Source: Rana temporaria
Lineage: Eukaryota; Chordata; Amphibia; Anura; Ranidae
NCBI RefSeq assembly: GCF_905171775.1
Contig: NC_053499.1
Coordinates: 23,727,686 to 23,791,685, forward strand
DNA length: 64,000 nucleotides
Direction: 5' to 3'
Shown: positions 55,009 to 64,000 of the stretch, one piece after another
Position numbering within the stretch: the stretch's first letter is position 1
How the letters are laid out: each line of letters starts with the position of its first letter
The notes under the pieces: model-generated
Databases searched by the model: none
Told to the model about the DNA's origin: nothing
The model's input: the letters and a program-made list of their open reading frames with translations, nothing else
Position numbers and translations under genes: made by a program

Positions 55009-55247
55009 AGGCTGGGTTAACACCTCCGATGGAGGAGACTCACAGTAGGGGTCCGGTGCATCCCTGTTCTCCATTTCAGGGCTGAATTTTTGCCTGAATT
55101 CAGCCCGGAAACGGAGCCAAAGACGCACAGCATTTCTGTGCAAGCCGCTGCACAGCCGCAACGGAGATATGTGAACCAGCTCTATAGAGAGGTCACAATC
55201 TCCTGTCATGCGAATTCCACATCCAATTCACATGTGAACCCAGCCTG
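55009..55247. mobile_element. Family S MITE
   Basis: AGGCTGGGTTAACACC at the left and 'tgtgaacccagcct' at the right. Interior 'cagcccggaaacgg' and 'aatttttgcctgaatt'. Confidence 0.78.
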
Positions 55248-55261
55248 AAGCTCGAAGACAC

Positions 55262-55450
55262 TCCACAAGCAAAATGGCATTTGTGGCTAAATGGTTGGCA
55301 CGTCTGTCTAGCACAAGGATTGTTGGTTTGAATCCCAATCATGACACTACCTGCCTGGAATTTGCATATTTTCCTGTCCCTGCCTGGGTTTTTCCCCACA
55401 CTTGAAAGACATGCTGGTAGGTAATTGGCTCCTGTCTAAATTGACCCTGA
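55262..55450 (+). mobile_element. tRNA-derived SINE, 5' part
   Basis: The head has RNA polymerase III promoter boxes: A box 'tggctaaatgg' (55274-55284) and B box 'ggtttgaatcc' (55325-55335), at normal tRNA spacing. The tRNA-unrelated body follows: 'tggaatttgcatattttcc', 'tgcctgggtttttccc' and 'acatgctggtaggtaattgg'. I recognise this body from fish and frog SINEs. The 3' tail is missing because a family S element begins at about 55447. It moved by reverse transcription using a partner LINE. Confidence 0.8.
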
Positions 55451-55731
55451 GCCCATGTTCACACTGGGCTGCGGGAATGAAGCCTTTCGAGTACAGCTGA
55501 ACTCGCACGATTTTACTCTCGCTTGTCAGTCCCGATTTTGGCCGCGATTTCAGAGACATCTGCTGAATTCATAAAAAGTAGTACAGAAAAGACTTTTTGA
55601 AGCAAGTGTAAATGAGCCCCAAATTCACATGTCAAATTCTTGTAATACGCTTCTAACATGCTCAATTAAGCTTGCAAAACTCAAGTAAAAACGCCTGAAA
55701 ATCGCTCTGCTCAGGTGTGAATGCAGCCTCA
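55447..55731. mobile_element. Family S MITE
   Basis: Left 'tgagcccatgttcacactgg', right 'caggtgtgaatgcagcctca'. Non-coding. Confidence 0.65.
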
Positions 55732-55920
55732 TATTGTTGTCACCTATGACTAGGGATGAGCTGAGCCATTCAGACATAGGTTCAAACCCACTGGAGCTTT
55801 ATACTGTTGTAGCACTAACCCCCGAAGGAGTATTTCGGGCGGCATGTTACCTCTATCTACTCGCTGTCCATGGTAATAGAAGAGAATCTGAAGAATTCCA
55901 ATGTCCACAAAATACACTTT
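55732..55920. other. No gene seen
   Basis: Short linker. Confidence 0.4.
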
Positions 55921-56615
55921 GGGCTAGATTCAGGTAGGGGCACGTAAGTTTGTGCGGGCGTAGCGTATGTTATTTACGCTGCCGCAATTTACAGAGGCAA
56001 GTGCAGTATTTACAAAGCACTCGCTCCGTAAGTTGCGGCGGTGTAGCGTAAATCTGCCGGCGTAAGCGCGCCAAATTCAAATTGTCAAGAGGTAGGCGTG
56101 TTTTATGTAAATAAAACATGACCCCACGTAAATGACGTTTCTCACGAACGGCGCATTCGCTGTCTGTCAACGTATCCCAGTGCGCATGCTCCTAATCACG
56201 TCGCAAATAGTCAATGCTTTCGACGTGAACGTAATTTACGCAAAACCCTATTCGCGAACGACTTACGCAAAGGAGGTAAAATTTTCAAAAATCGACGCGG
56301 GAACGACGTCCTCACTTAACATTGGCTATGCCTCATATAGCAGGAGCAATGTTACGCCGGAAAAAGCCTTACGCAAACGACGTAAAAAATCCGCCGGGCG
56401 CACGTACGTTTCTGAATCGGCGTATCGAGCTCATTTGCATATTCTACACTGAAAACGACGGATGCGCCACCTAGCGGCCAGCGTAAATATGCAACTAAGA
56501 TACGACGACGTAAGAGACTTACGCCAGTCGGATCTTAGCCTAATTTTGGCGTATCTTGCTTTCTGAATACAGAAAAAAGATACGCCGGCGCAGCTTTGAA
56601 TTTACGCGGCGTATC
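55921..56615. mobile_element. Family B-like MITE, right end lost
   Basis: Starts GGGCTAGATTCAGGTAG. Interior 'gcgccacctagcggccagcg' and the first right-end hairpin at 56498-56535, with some unpaired changes. The last hairpins are degraded and the terminus is replaced by family P sequence. Confidence 0.8.
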
Positions 56616-56624
56616 AATAGATAG

Positions 56625-56922
56625 ATAATTAGATAATTTTTTTTTCGATATTTTTGGGGAATATTTATTATAGAAAAAAGTAAAAAATATTGCATTTTTT
56701 TCAAAATTGTCGCTCTATTTTTGTTTATAGCGCAAAAAATTAAAACCGCAGAGGTGATCAAATACCACCAAAAGAAAGCTCTATTTGTGGGAAAAAAAGG
56801 ACGCCAATTTTGTTTGGGAGCCACGTCGCACGACCGCGCAATTGTCAGTTAAAGCGATGCAGTGCCGAATCGCAAAAACTGGCCAGGTCCTTTAGCTGCC
56901 TGAAGGTCCGGGTCTTAAGTGG
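56625..56922 (+). mobile_element. Family P right part
   Basis: Ends 'ccgggtcttaagtgg' before TTAA (56923-56926). Conserved block 56727-56850 with 'gaggtgatcaaataccacca' and 'gaccgcgcaattgtcagtta'. The left part is lost. Confidence 0.85.
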
Positions 56923-56926
56923 TTAA

Positions 56927-58655
56927 TGCATCTTTTTAATTGAGCAGTGGGAAAGAAGCCGTAAACTGAACTAAAGATGGATATGCAAAAAATAAATTAC
57001 GTTAATTCATATTCATCATTCTTTTTCTTTGCAAAAACGTCACTGCACTGTGAAAAAAAGACTACGCTACAGAAATGTTTTTATTTTTATTTGTATTTTT
57101 TACATCTAGTCATTCTGAGCTGAGTGCAGTGCCACAAACTGTCAACAGGTGTCTCCCCCTGACCCTCTCTGTGCCTCCCTGGGAGCAGGCACTGCTGTGG
57201 CCACCTATGTGCGGGGTCCTGGCAGGGGACACAGTGCCTGCACACACTTCCTGGTGGGGAAGAGTCATGTTATTGTGAGCTGGGAAGTGACAGTCTATGG
57301 CAGGAAATGTGTATGTATGGCTGGCAGGAAGGAAAGGCTGCAATCACTGGGCTTTCTAAGCATTGTATTTGTGCCTGTCATTGTGTGCTGGCCTTGCCTG
57401 ATGACTGCTGGACCCAGACAGGAGTAAGCTGGCTGTGTGATCTGCAACAGGTGAAAGTCTGTCCTCAGATCTGATCCCTGGGGCTCATGGATCCTCTGCC
57501 AGAGCTGTCACTGTGGCTTTCGGAGCGTGTAGGCTGGTGAGATCTGTGGGTGCGATCGCTGCTGCTGCTGTGTTTTGTACGGTTATCGATTGTGCGATTG
57601 GAGGGTGTGAAATCGTACAGCTAGCTTCTATTCTGTGTTACCCCCCCCCCCAAAAAAATAGTATTTTGCTTGGCAACCTGTCTGTGGGTGAGCAGAGGCG
57701 TCTGCTATAGAAAATTTCAGATCTGTCGGATTTTGGATCGCATTGCCGTCGGTGGCGGTTGCAAAAAAAAGTTGTTTTGATTTCCAGAAAGCAATACTCT
57801 AAGCATCCTAGCCGAGCGGAGGTCTGAGAGTGACCAGAGGTACCTGGCACCAAAAATTGGAGATTTGGTGGTCTTTTTTTTTTTTTTTTTTTAGTTAGAT
57901 CACACAGTACCTGGTATCAACGGTTTGCGAGACGTCGGTCTTTCGGAGGTTGGCTCGTATAGCGAAGTCGTTGTGGTCGGTAAGTGTTGCAAATTAAATT
58001 GTTTCAATTTTCCTAAAAGCAATAATTGTAATTTAAGCAGCCTCAAAAATGAGATATTTGGCAGTCTTTCATTAGGTAGATCACATTTGTGGTCGGTGGT
58101 ATTGGTCTTTTCAGAAGTTGGCTCACATAGAATAATCATTGTGGTCGGTAGGTATTGCAAATTTAATCATTTCAGCTTCCTAAAAGCAATAATAGCCAGG
58201 TGGAGGTCTGAGGTGCCTAGCATCAATAATTTGAGCGTCTTTCATTAGCGCGATCACATGCGTTTTGGCAATCAATTGATAGTATCCAGTTGAATGATGT
58301 AGAAGGCTCTGACTGTTACGTGTCTGAGCTCTTTATTTGCTAACAGAGAAAAGTTGGTAGGTGTACACGTGTATGTAGGATCACTCCGCCATGTGAGTTC
58401 AGGACATGCTCTTTGTAAAGTGTTTGTCGTCTTGGTAGGATCCTCTGTGGGTGTGCAGATTAGTTTATGGTTTGAATATATTGCCGGTGATGTTTGCATA
58501 AGGTTTGCAATGTTTGCAGTCTTGTGTATCTTGTTCGCACCTCCAGTGGTATATGCAGAGCGCAGAGGGAAGACTGAGCTGTGGGTCCTTTCCTTTGGGA
58601 AGATGGCTTGAGGAAGCCCCGGGCTGCCTGGATATAAGGGGGCAGGTGACAGGGG
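56927..58655 (+). other. Region upstream of the 58656 exon; repeat-poor
   Basis: Unlike most of the window this 1.7 kb shows few element ends. It may hold the promoter and 5' untranslated part of the gene starting at 58656. Two related segments, 57895-58000 and 58055-58165, share 'ggtctttcggaggttggctc'-like motifs ('ggtcttttcagaagttggct'), a diverged tandem duplication. A C run lies at 57642-57651. I see no certain TATA box or transcription start. Confidence 0.4.
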
Positions 58656-58795
58656 ATGGACGGCGAATCGGAACTTGCCAACACCAGCTCGGCGGCCTCC
58701 AGCGCCTCAGAACAGGCCCCCGAACCTGACCGATCTGTCATCGCCCGGAGACACAGCGTCAAGACCTTCAGCGGGCTCCGCTTCTTCAGACGCAG
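58656..58795 (+). CDS. Candidate first coding exon, gene not recognised
   Basis: ATG at 58656 with G at -3 and +4. Forty-six codons without a stop: an acidic, Ser/Ala-rich start (MDGESELANTSSAASSASEQ), then a basic stretch ending 'RRHSVKTFSGLRFFRR', then AG and the donor GTGAGG at 58796 (phase 2). The R-R-H-S sequence fits a basophilic kinase site. Local GC and CpG content are high, as at vertebrate first exons. No signal peptide or membrane segment. The mix of disordered acidic N terminus and basic patch suggests a cytoplasmic signalling or membrane-associated protein, but that is inference. Confidence 0.6.
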
Positions 58796-59154
58796 GTGAG
58801 GAGATGGAAACTTGCATATCTGATACTTAAGGTGTATGTGAAGCCAACCTTTTGTTTCTTAATTTTTCATAGGTTTAAGTCTTAGATACATTGCTCACAT
58901 TTCAATGGATTCCTGTTGAATTGGCCAAAATATGTTTAGATAATGGCCCTTTTGGCACTGTCTGGTTTGACAAAAGTCACTTTTTCAAGCGACTTTTCAT
59001 GAAGGAACTGGGTAGAAAATTGGCATCCAAACAGTAATTGCATCCAGTCTGATGCAGTCACTGTTTGGGTATTCAATCGCTGCGGACACTGTGGTTGTCT
59101 GAATACAATGTCCGGCAGGGGAGATCCTTTCATCCATAACATTTAGCCTAGGTT
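58796..59154. other. Probable start of intron 1; no gene seen
   Basis: Sequence after the splice donor without features. Confidence 0.45.
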
Positions 59155-59517
59155 CACATATGTGCGTTCTCAGACCTCGCATGTGATTCGCACCCGCACC
59201 GCAGGTGCTGATCACATGTAATGTCTGTGCGGTGCGAGTTCAGCCATACAGTTTTATGGCTGAACTCGCATTGGATTCGCACGAAAATAGTGCAGGGACT
59301 TTTTTTTCCCCTGTACTAGCATCGGATCGCATGGGTGTTCCCACCTATGCGATCTGATTCATGTGCAAGTTCACAGTTTGCACTGCGATCTGTGAACCGA
59401 TCTGGGGGTGTCCATTAAAAATGTATTGACACCTGCAGTGGTTCGCATAGGGCAGTGTGAACTGCCGTCGGGGTAATCCTGCTGGTTTCCACATCACACA
59501 TATGTGAACCTAGGCTT
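59155..59517. mobile_element. Family S MITE, intact
   Basis: 'agcctaggttcacatatgtg' mirrors 'cacatatgtgaacctaggct'. Interior 'cgcatgtgattcgcaccc', 'ttatggctgaactcgca' and 'atctgggggtgtccatt' match the split copy 45568-47385. Confidence 0.85.
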
Positions 59518-60097
59518 AGTGTGAATGGAGGAGTCTGTAACCCTAAGTTCACATATCTGCAAATTTTGCGTGCCACGTTTGCTTGGGCACAGCAGCCCAT
59601 TCAAATGAACTGGCTACCGTGCCTGCGTTTCTGCAAAAGAAAAAAAGTGCATGCACCTTTTAAAAAACACAGCCCGCATGGAATGGTTGCCGCACATGCA
59701 CTGCGATTTTACAAGCATGGGGGGTGCTGTTCAGAATGAATGGCAGCCCCACATATTTCCACAGAGCAGTGCGTTTTCACAGCGGGTGGGGAAATCGCTG
59801 TGATTTCCCGCAGCCACGCGCAGAAATCTATACCTGTTTGGCTCGCCTTAAAATCCTTATCAGATTTTCACTGCTGTCTCTGTCCCCGCTGGGCAGATTC
59901 AACCTCACTATGGAGCCTGGTGACCACTGCTTCCAGTACAGAAAGTAATAGAAAACAGGAGGTGAAGGGAATACCAGTGGGAATATATCTGTTATCCCCT
60001 TGCTTTAGTGAGATCTTCTATCTTGTCCTGCTGTGTTTCAGGGACAGAAATTAAAGGGATTCCTTGATTGGTTATAGACAGAAAAAAAAAGGTCTTA
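59518..60097. other. Family S-like fragment (to about 59830), then no gene
   Basis: 'ccctaagttcacatatctgc' at 59540 resembles a family S left end, with 'tttcccgcagcc' near 59805. The right end is missing. Confidence 0.45.
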
Positions 60098-60449
60098 GGC
60101 CCCTTTCACATGAGAGGTCCGATCGGGCCCTTCATTCTCCTCTATACAGCGCTGGATGTCAACGAACTTGAGTCCATTCACATCCAGCTACATCTGGGTC
60201 CGATCCAGTCTAGCAAAAAGAAATTAAAATTGGAAGGGGATCTGCCCAGATTGGATCAGAGGGCAGTAAGGTTTAAATGGACTGCTGGTCTGTTTTTTTT
60301 TTAACAGAAAGAACTGCTGGTCTGTTTACATCTAGCTGTCTATAGAGCAAAGCGGGCTGTGTCAGTGTCTGCTCTGCATAAGCAGAGCCGGCACAGACCT
60401 GTCATCTAGCTCCTCTGCTGAGCAGAAGCAGATCTGGCCCATGTGAAAG
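60098..60449. mobile_element. Family S MITE (GGCCCCTTTCACAC type)
   Basis: After TTA: GGCCCCTTTCACATGAG; right 'ggcccatgtgaaaga'. Interior 'ctgctctgcataagcagagc' hairpin at 60379-60398. Confidence 0.65.
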
Positions 60450-62524
60450 ATTTTGCACTCTCCAGTTTTTAGTAAATTAACCCCTCACTTTCTTTAATAT
60501 AAATCATTTCGAAAGTGAGGGGTAAATCATAAAATTGAGTTGAGTTGCCACCCATACATGAATAGAGACAACTGTCTAAGAGGGTATTTCCCTCACTGTG
60601 GAGAGATGTCCACTCACTTTCTGTTGTGTCTTCAAGACAGGAAGTGAAGGCAAGTCTCCCTAATGAAAGGTAAAAAAAAAAAAAACACACAGGGGCTTTT
60701 AACCCTTTTCCTTACTCCAAAATAGAATCCCTTTTAGCACTGTCTCACATTGATGCGATTTGACATGTCAAATCGCATGCCAAATCAGTGGCAATGGCAG
60801 CGTTAGAATCGGTGCGACGCCGCATTTGCCGCGCCACACCAATTTCCAAAAGTTGTTCCTGTACTACTTTTGGTGATTTCGGGGGTGCGATTTCCATTGA
60901 CATCTGTGCAGACACCCGCACATATGTCTCTGAAATCGCCCCCGAAATCGGGACTGACATGCAGGAATAAAAACACATCAGGTGTTCCATGTCAGGGATA
61001 AAGAAATACTGAGGCCAGAGGATCACCATAACGGGCAGGCAACTAGAATTTTCAGAAGGAGGTTGGCCATGACATTCTGCATATTCATCTCTTAAAAGTA
61101 TCAGGACAGAAGCATTGCATTTGTTAATGCTGGCTTATTTATAAAATCCATGCATGATCACCAACCCATAACAGACATGGACATGGTAGACATCGAGGGA
61201 CCAGACGAGGGACCAGATGTGCTGCCTCTGGGTCAGAAACTGGCTAAATAGTGAAACCAGAATGACCACGACAGTCATGGAACTTTCAAAAATAAGATAT
61301 AGCATCTTTTATGATAGGTATCTATTAAGCTGGCCATATACTGTAAGTACCAATCTGATTGTAGAATCTGTACAATCTCCTGTAGACTTACCAAATTATG
61401 CCATGTAAGGGCCTGCCTAAACTTGTATTGCAGAAGGAGACTAAAGTTCCTCTTTAAACTCAACTCCCCACATCCATGTTAAGCCTGCCTCGAATCTTTT
61501 TCGAGCCGGTTCTGCAGGACCAGACGAAATTCGTTCCATCTATGGGCAGGCTGGTTGTACCCAAGTTGATCCATCTATCGACTTGGATACAACCAGCCTG
61601 TGGGAGTTTTTACATGCCAGTGGCTATAAACCGCATCCAATTCACATAGGTGTGAACCCAGTCTAAAGCTTGCCTTAGTCTGGCGCATGCACAGATGTGC
61701 GGAGAGGCTCTGCCCTGTGACACATCTGTGCGCACAGGTTTTCCACGCATGCTTAGACACTCCAAATGTTGAGATATACTAGCTTCATCTTCATGCATGC
61801 ATGCAAGCCATAAGGCTTTTCTTGAACCGGAAGCCCTGCAGCACATCTGTAAACACGCAAAACCTGGGGGTGAATGTAATTTTTGCCTAGGCGAGAAAGA
61901 TGGAAATGTTGCGTTGCAAATATTTAAATGTGAGAGAGAGACGGGGAGAAGGCTGAGGAAAATACGTTTTTATTTAGGATGAAGACCTGCTTTGATTTGT
62001 GTCTAACCAACTACATACGGTAGATGTAACGGAGATTGTACATTAAGTTTGTAGCCTGTTAGCCAGTCCTAAATCGTTGTGCCTGGATACCAGGGGTGAT
62101 CACTGAAAATGGCTGCGTCTGCACAGAACTTGGCATTACATTGTTAGATACCAACAGATTGACTTGGAAACGCATTTCTTCATCTCATCCCAGAACTGCT
62201 GTCCAAGTGCCCTTTTCTCGGTTTGGCTTTAATAAGGTTGGGCTTGTTTAATATGGAAAATGCAAAGTGCGGTGTGTGTAGAGACCTAATTAGATTTCAC
62301 ATGAAATCAGAGCAGCTGGATCGGTGGAAGATGGCTTCTGTTCGGTTGCTGTAGCTTACTGCGCTTTTGAGGGTCGTTCTTCATTTTGATTAAATCAGGC
62401 TCTGTGACTTCTGTTTGAAGGGGATCTGTATTATATTTCCATTAATGAGACTTTCTCATTTTGTATTGTATTGCATATACATATTTGTAAATGTATCTCA
62501 CTAGATCTGTATGTCTCTGTAAAC
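60450..62524. other. No gene seen; small inverted repeats
   Basis: A hairpin at 60480-60525 ('acccctcactttc' with 'gaaagtgaggggt'), a family S-like part at 60735-60960 ('gatttgacatgtcaaatcgc' hairpin), and a 'gttgtacccaagttgatcca' / 'ggatacaacc' pairing at 61553-61590. No exon supported. If the 58656 exon is real this is intronic. Confidence 0.45.
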
Positions 62525-62665
62525 CAGCCATTCTCAACCAAAGTTCCTCTAGAGGTTGCTGGGGAATCCTTGAGCTATGGCTGACAGACCTTCCATCTCA
62601 TGGTGCCTGCATAGTTCTGGGTTGAACACCATTTGGCAGAGCCAGCAGCATGACACCAATTACTT
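62525..62665. mobile_element. hAT-like left end fragment
   Basis: 'ccagccattctcaaccaaag' followed by 'ttcctctagaggttgctgg' is a Charlie-like hAT terminus. It leads into the following minisatellite. No right end is seen in the window. Confidence 0.6.
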
Positions 62666-62689
62666 TTTTTTTTTTAGCCGTCTATACGT

Positions 62690-63838
62690 GTGACATTCTG
62701 ACCACCACTATGAAGGGAATTCTTTCCACTGGCCACTAATGTATAGGGGTATCTTCCCACTGCCCACCAATGTAAGGAGCATTCTTCCCACTGATCGCCA
62801 ATGTAGGAAGCATTCATCCCACGGACCGCCATAGTAGGGAGCATTCTTTCTACTGACTGCCAATGTAAAAAGCATTCTTCCCACTGACCGCTAATGTAAA
62901 AAGCATTCTTCCCACTTACCACCAATGTAAGAAGCATTCTTCCCACTGATCGCTAATGTAAAAAGCATTCTTCCCACTGACCACCAATGTAAGAAGCATT
63001 CTTCCCACTGATCGCTAATGTAAGAAGCATTCTTCCCACTGACCACCAATGTAAGAAGCATTCTTCCCACTGATCGCTAATGTAAGGAGCATTCTTCCCA
63101 CTGATCGCCAATGTAGGAAGCATTCATCCCACGGACCGCCATAGTAGGGAGCATTCTTTCTACTGACTGCCAATGTAAAAAGCATTCTTCCCACTGATCG
63201 CTAATGTAAGGAACATTCTTCCCACTGACCACCAATGTAAGCAGCTATCTTCCCACTGATCGCTAATGTAAGCAGCTATCTTCCCACTGATCGCTAATGT
63301 AAGCAGCTATCTTCCCACTGATCGCTAATGTAAGAAGCATTCTTCCCACTGATCGCCAATGTAGGGAGCATTCTTCCTACTGACTGCCAATGTAGGGAGC
63401 ATTCTTCCCACTGACTGCCAATGTAGGGAGCATTCTTCCCACTGACTGCCAATGTAGGGAGCATTCTTCCCACTGACTGCCAATGTAGGGAGCATTCTTC
63501 CCACTGACTGCCAATGTAGGGAGCATTCTTCCCACTGACTGCCAATGTAGGGAGCATTCTTCCCACTGACTGCCAATGTAGGGAGCATTCTTCCCACTGA
63601 CTGCCAATGTAGGGAGCATTCTTCCCACTGACCGCCAATGTAGGGAGCATTTGTCCCTTACATTTGATGGTCAGTGGGAAGAATACCCCTTACCTCTGAT
63701 CAAAATCAAGAATCACCAATGTAACTGGCATTCTTTCCATTGACCACCAATGTAACTGGCATTCTTTCCTTGGACCACCAATGTAAGGAACATTCTTTCC
63801 ATGGACCACCAAGGTAAGGAACATTCAATAACCCCTGA
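62690..63838. repeat. 31-bp minisatellite, more than 30 units
   Basis: Unit 'agcattcttcccactgactg' plus 'ccaatgtaggg'. From 63361 to 63650 nine or so units are almost identical; earlier ones are diverged and include a duplicated block (62760-62870 resembles 63080-63180). A reversed unit occurs at 63655-63690. Minus-strand frames 62674-62946 and 63294-63650 are three-unit, 31-codon periodic translations, not proteins. Confidence 0.96.
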
Positions 63839-63916
63839 TTTTAGCACGCATTCCCTGAGATCTGAAAACTGTGTTGACATCTCCTTGGGGTTAAAATGTT
63901 GATAAATGGTGCCTTA
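63839..63916. other. No gene seen
   Basis: Short linker. Confidence 0.4.
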
Positions 63917-64000
63917 GGCCCCTTTCACACCTGCGGACCGTATGTCAGCTTTTTCATCCATCCGTGTGCGGATGAAAAAGGGACATACATTGGTCCCTAT
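63917..64000. mobile_element. Family S MITE left end, cut by window edge
   Basis: After TTA (63914-63916): GGCCCCTTTCACACCTG, then an internal hairpin 'ctttttcatccatccgtgtg' / 'cggatgaaaaag'. The right end lies outside the window. Confidence 0.7.

Noticed and set aside
63294..63650. 118-residue minus-strand frame with regular Trp/Glu/Cys repeats
   Set aside because: It is the translation of the 31-bp minisatellite. Three units give 31 codons, so a periodic open frame is expected without selection, and overlapping frames look the same.

Overview
This is a vertebrate nuclear window, most likely from an anuran amphibian and probably a true frog (Ranidae). That placement rests on recognising the repeat families and on eukaryotic traits: microsatellites, minisatellites, a tRNA-derived SINE, Tc1 and copia relics, and GT splice donors. 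No gene confirms the species. There is no bacterial gene organisation. Nearly all short open frames are chance frames, many of them inside tandem repeats.

Coding content is very small. Two plus-strand stretches look like genuine first coding exons: 10675-10871 and 58656-58795. Each has an ATG, an open frame and a consensus GT donor in phase 2. I could not name either gene. Relics with coding ancestry are a Ty1/copia-like Gag-protease fragment (about 20925-21950), a Tc1-type transposase relic on the plus strand (31635-32151) and another on the minus strand (15840-16326).

The rest is a dense mosaic of non-autonomous DNA elements. For brevity I use five labels. Family P has TTAA targets and CCACTT/AAGTGG ends (piggyBac-like target). 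Family B has GGCCAGATTCTCA-type ends and a chain of hairpins. Family H has GGCCCGTACACACGA-type ends, TTA/TAA targets and many hairpins. Family C has TTAAAGCGGAGGTCCACC-like ends and is often almost wholly palindromic. Family S has GGTTCACAC or CCCCTTTCACAC ends. Several hAT-like elements carry 8-bp target duplications. Family names and superfamily assignments are inferences from ends and targets.

Layout: 1-4.4 kb repeats and a 112-bp tandem array; 4.4-6.8 kb a 26-bp minisatellite; 7.8-10 kb a 61-64-bp minisatellite; 10.7 kb candidate exon; 11-20.8 kb mostly low-information DNA with element fragments; 20.9-23 kb copia relic interrupted by another element; 23.5-32.9 kb nested elements; 33-35 kb low-information; 35.6-39.3 kb a multi-layer nest; 39.6-44.2 kb TTAA elements; 44.4-47.4 kb two element-in-element nests; 47.9-53.6 kb further nests; 54-57 kb hairpin elements and a SINE; 57-58.8 kb flank and candidate exon; 59-64 kb more elements and a 31-bp minisatellite.

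The most interesting signals are conserved chains of DNA hairpins in families B and H, whose stems keep pairing while the sequence changes, and the many insertions that share one TTAA or TAA target.
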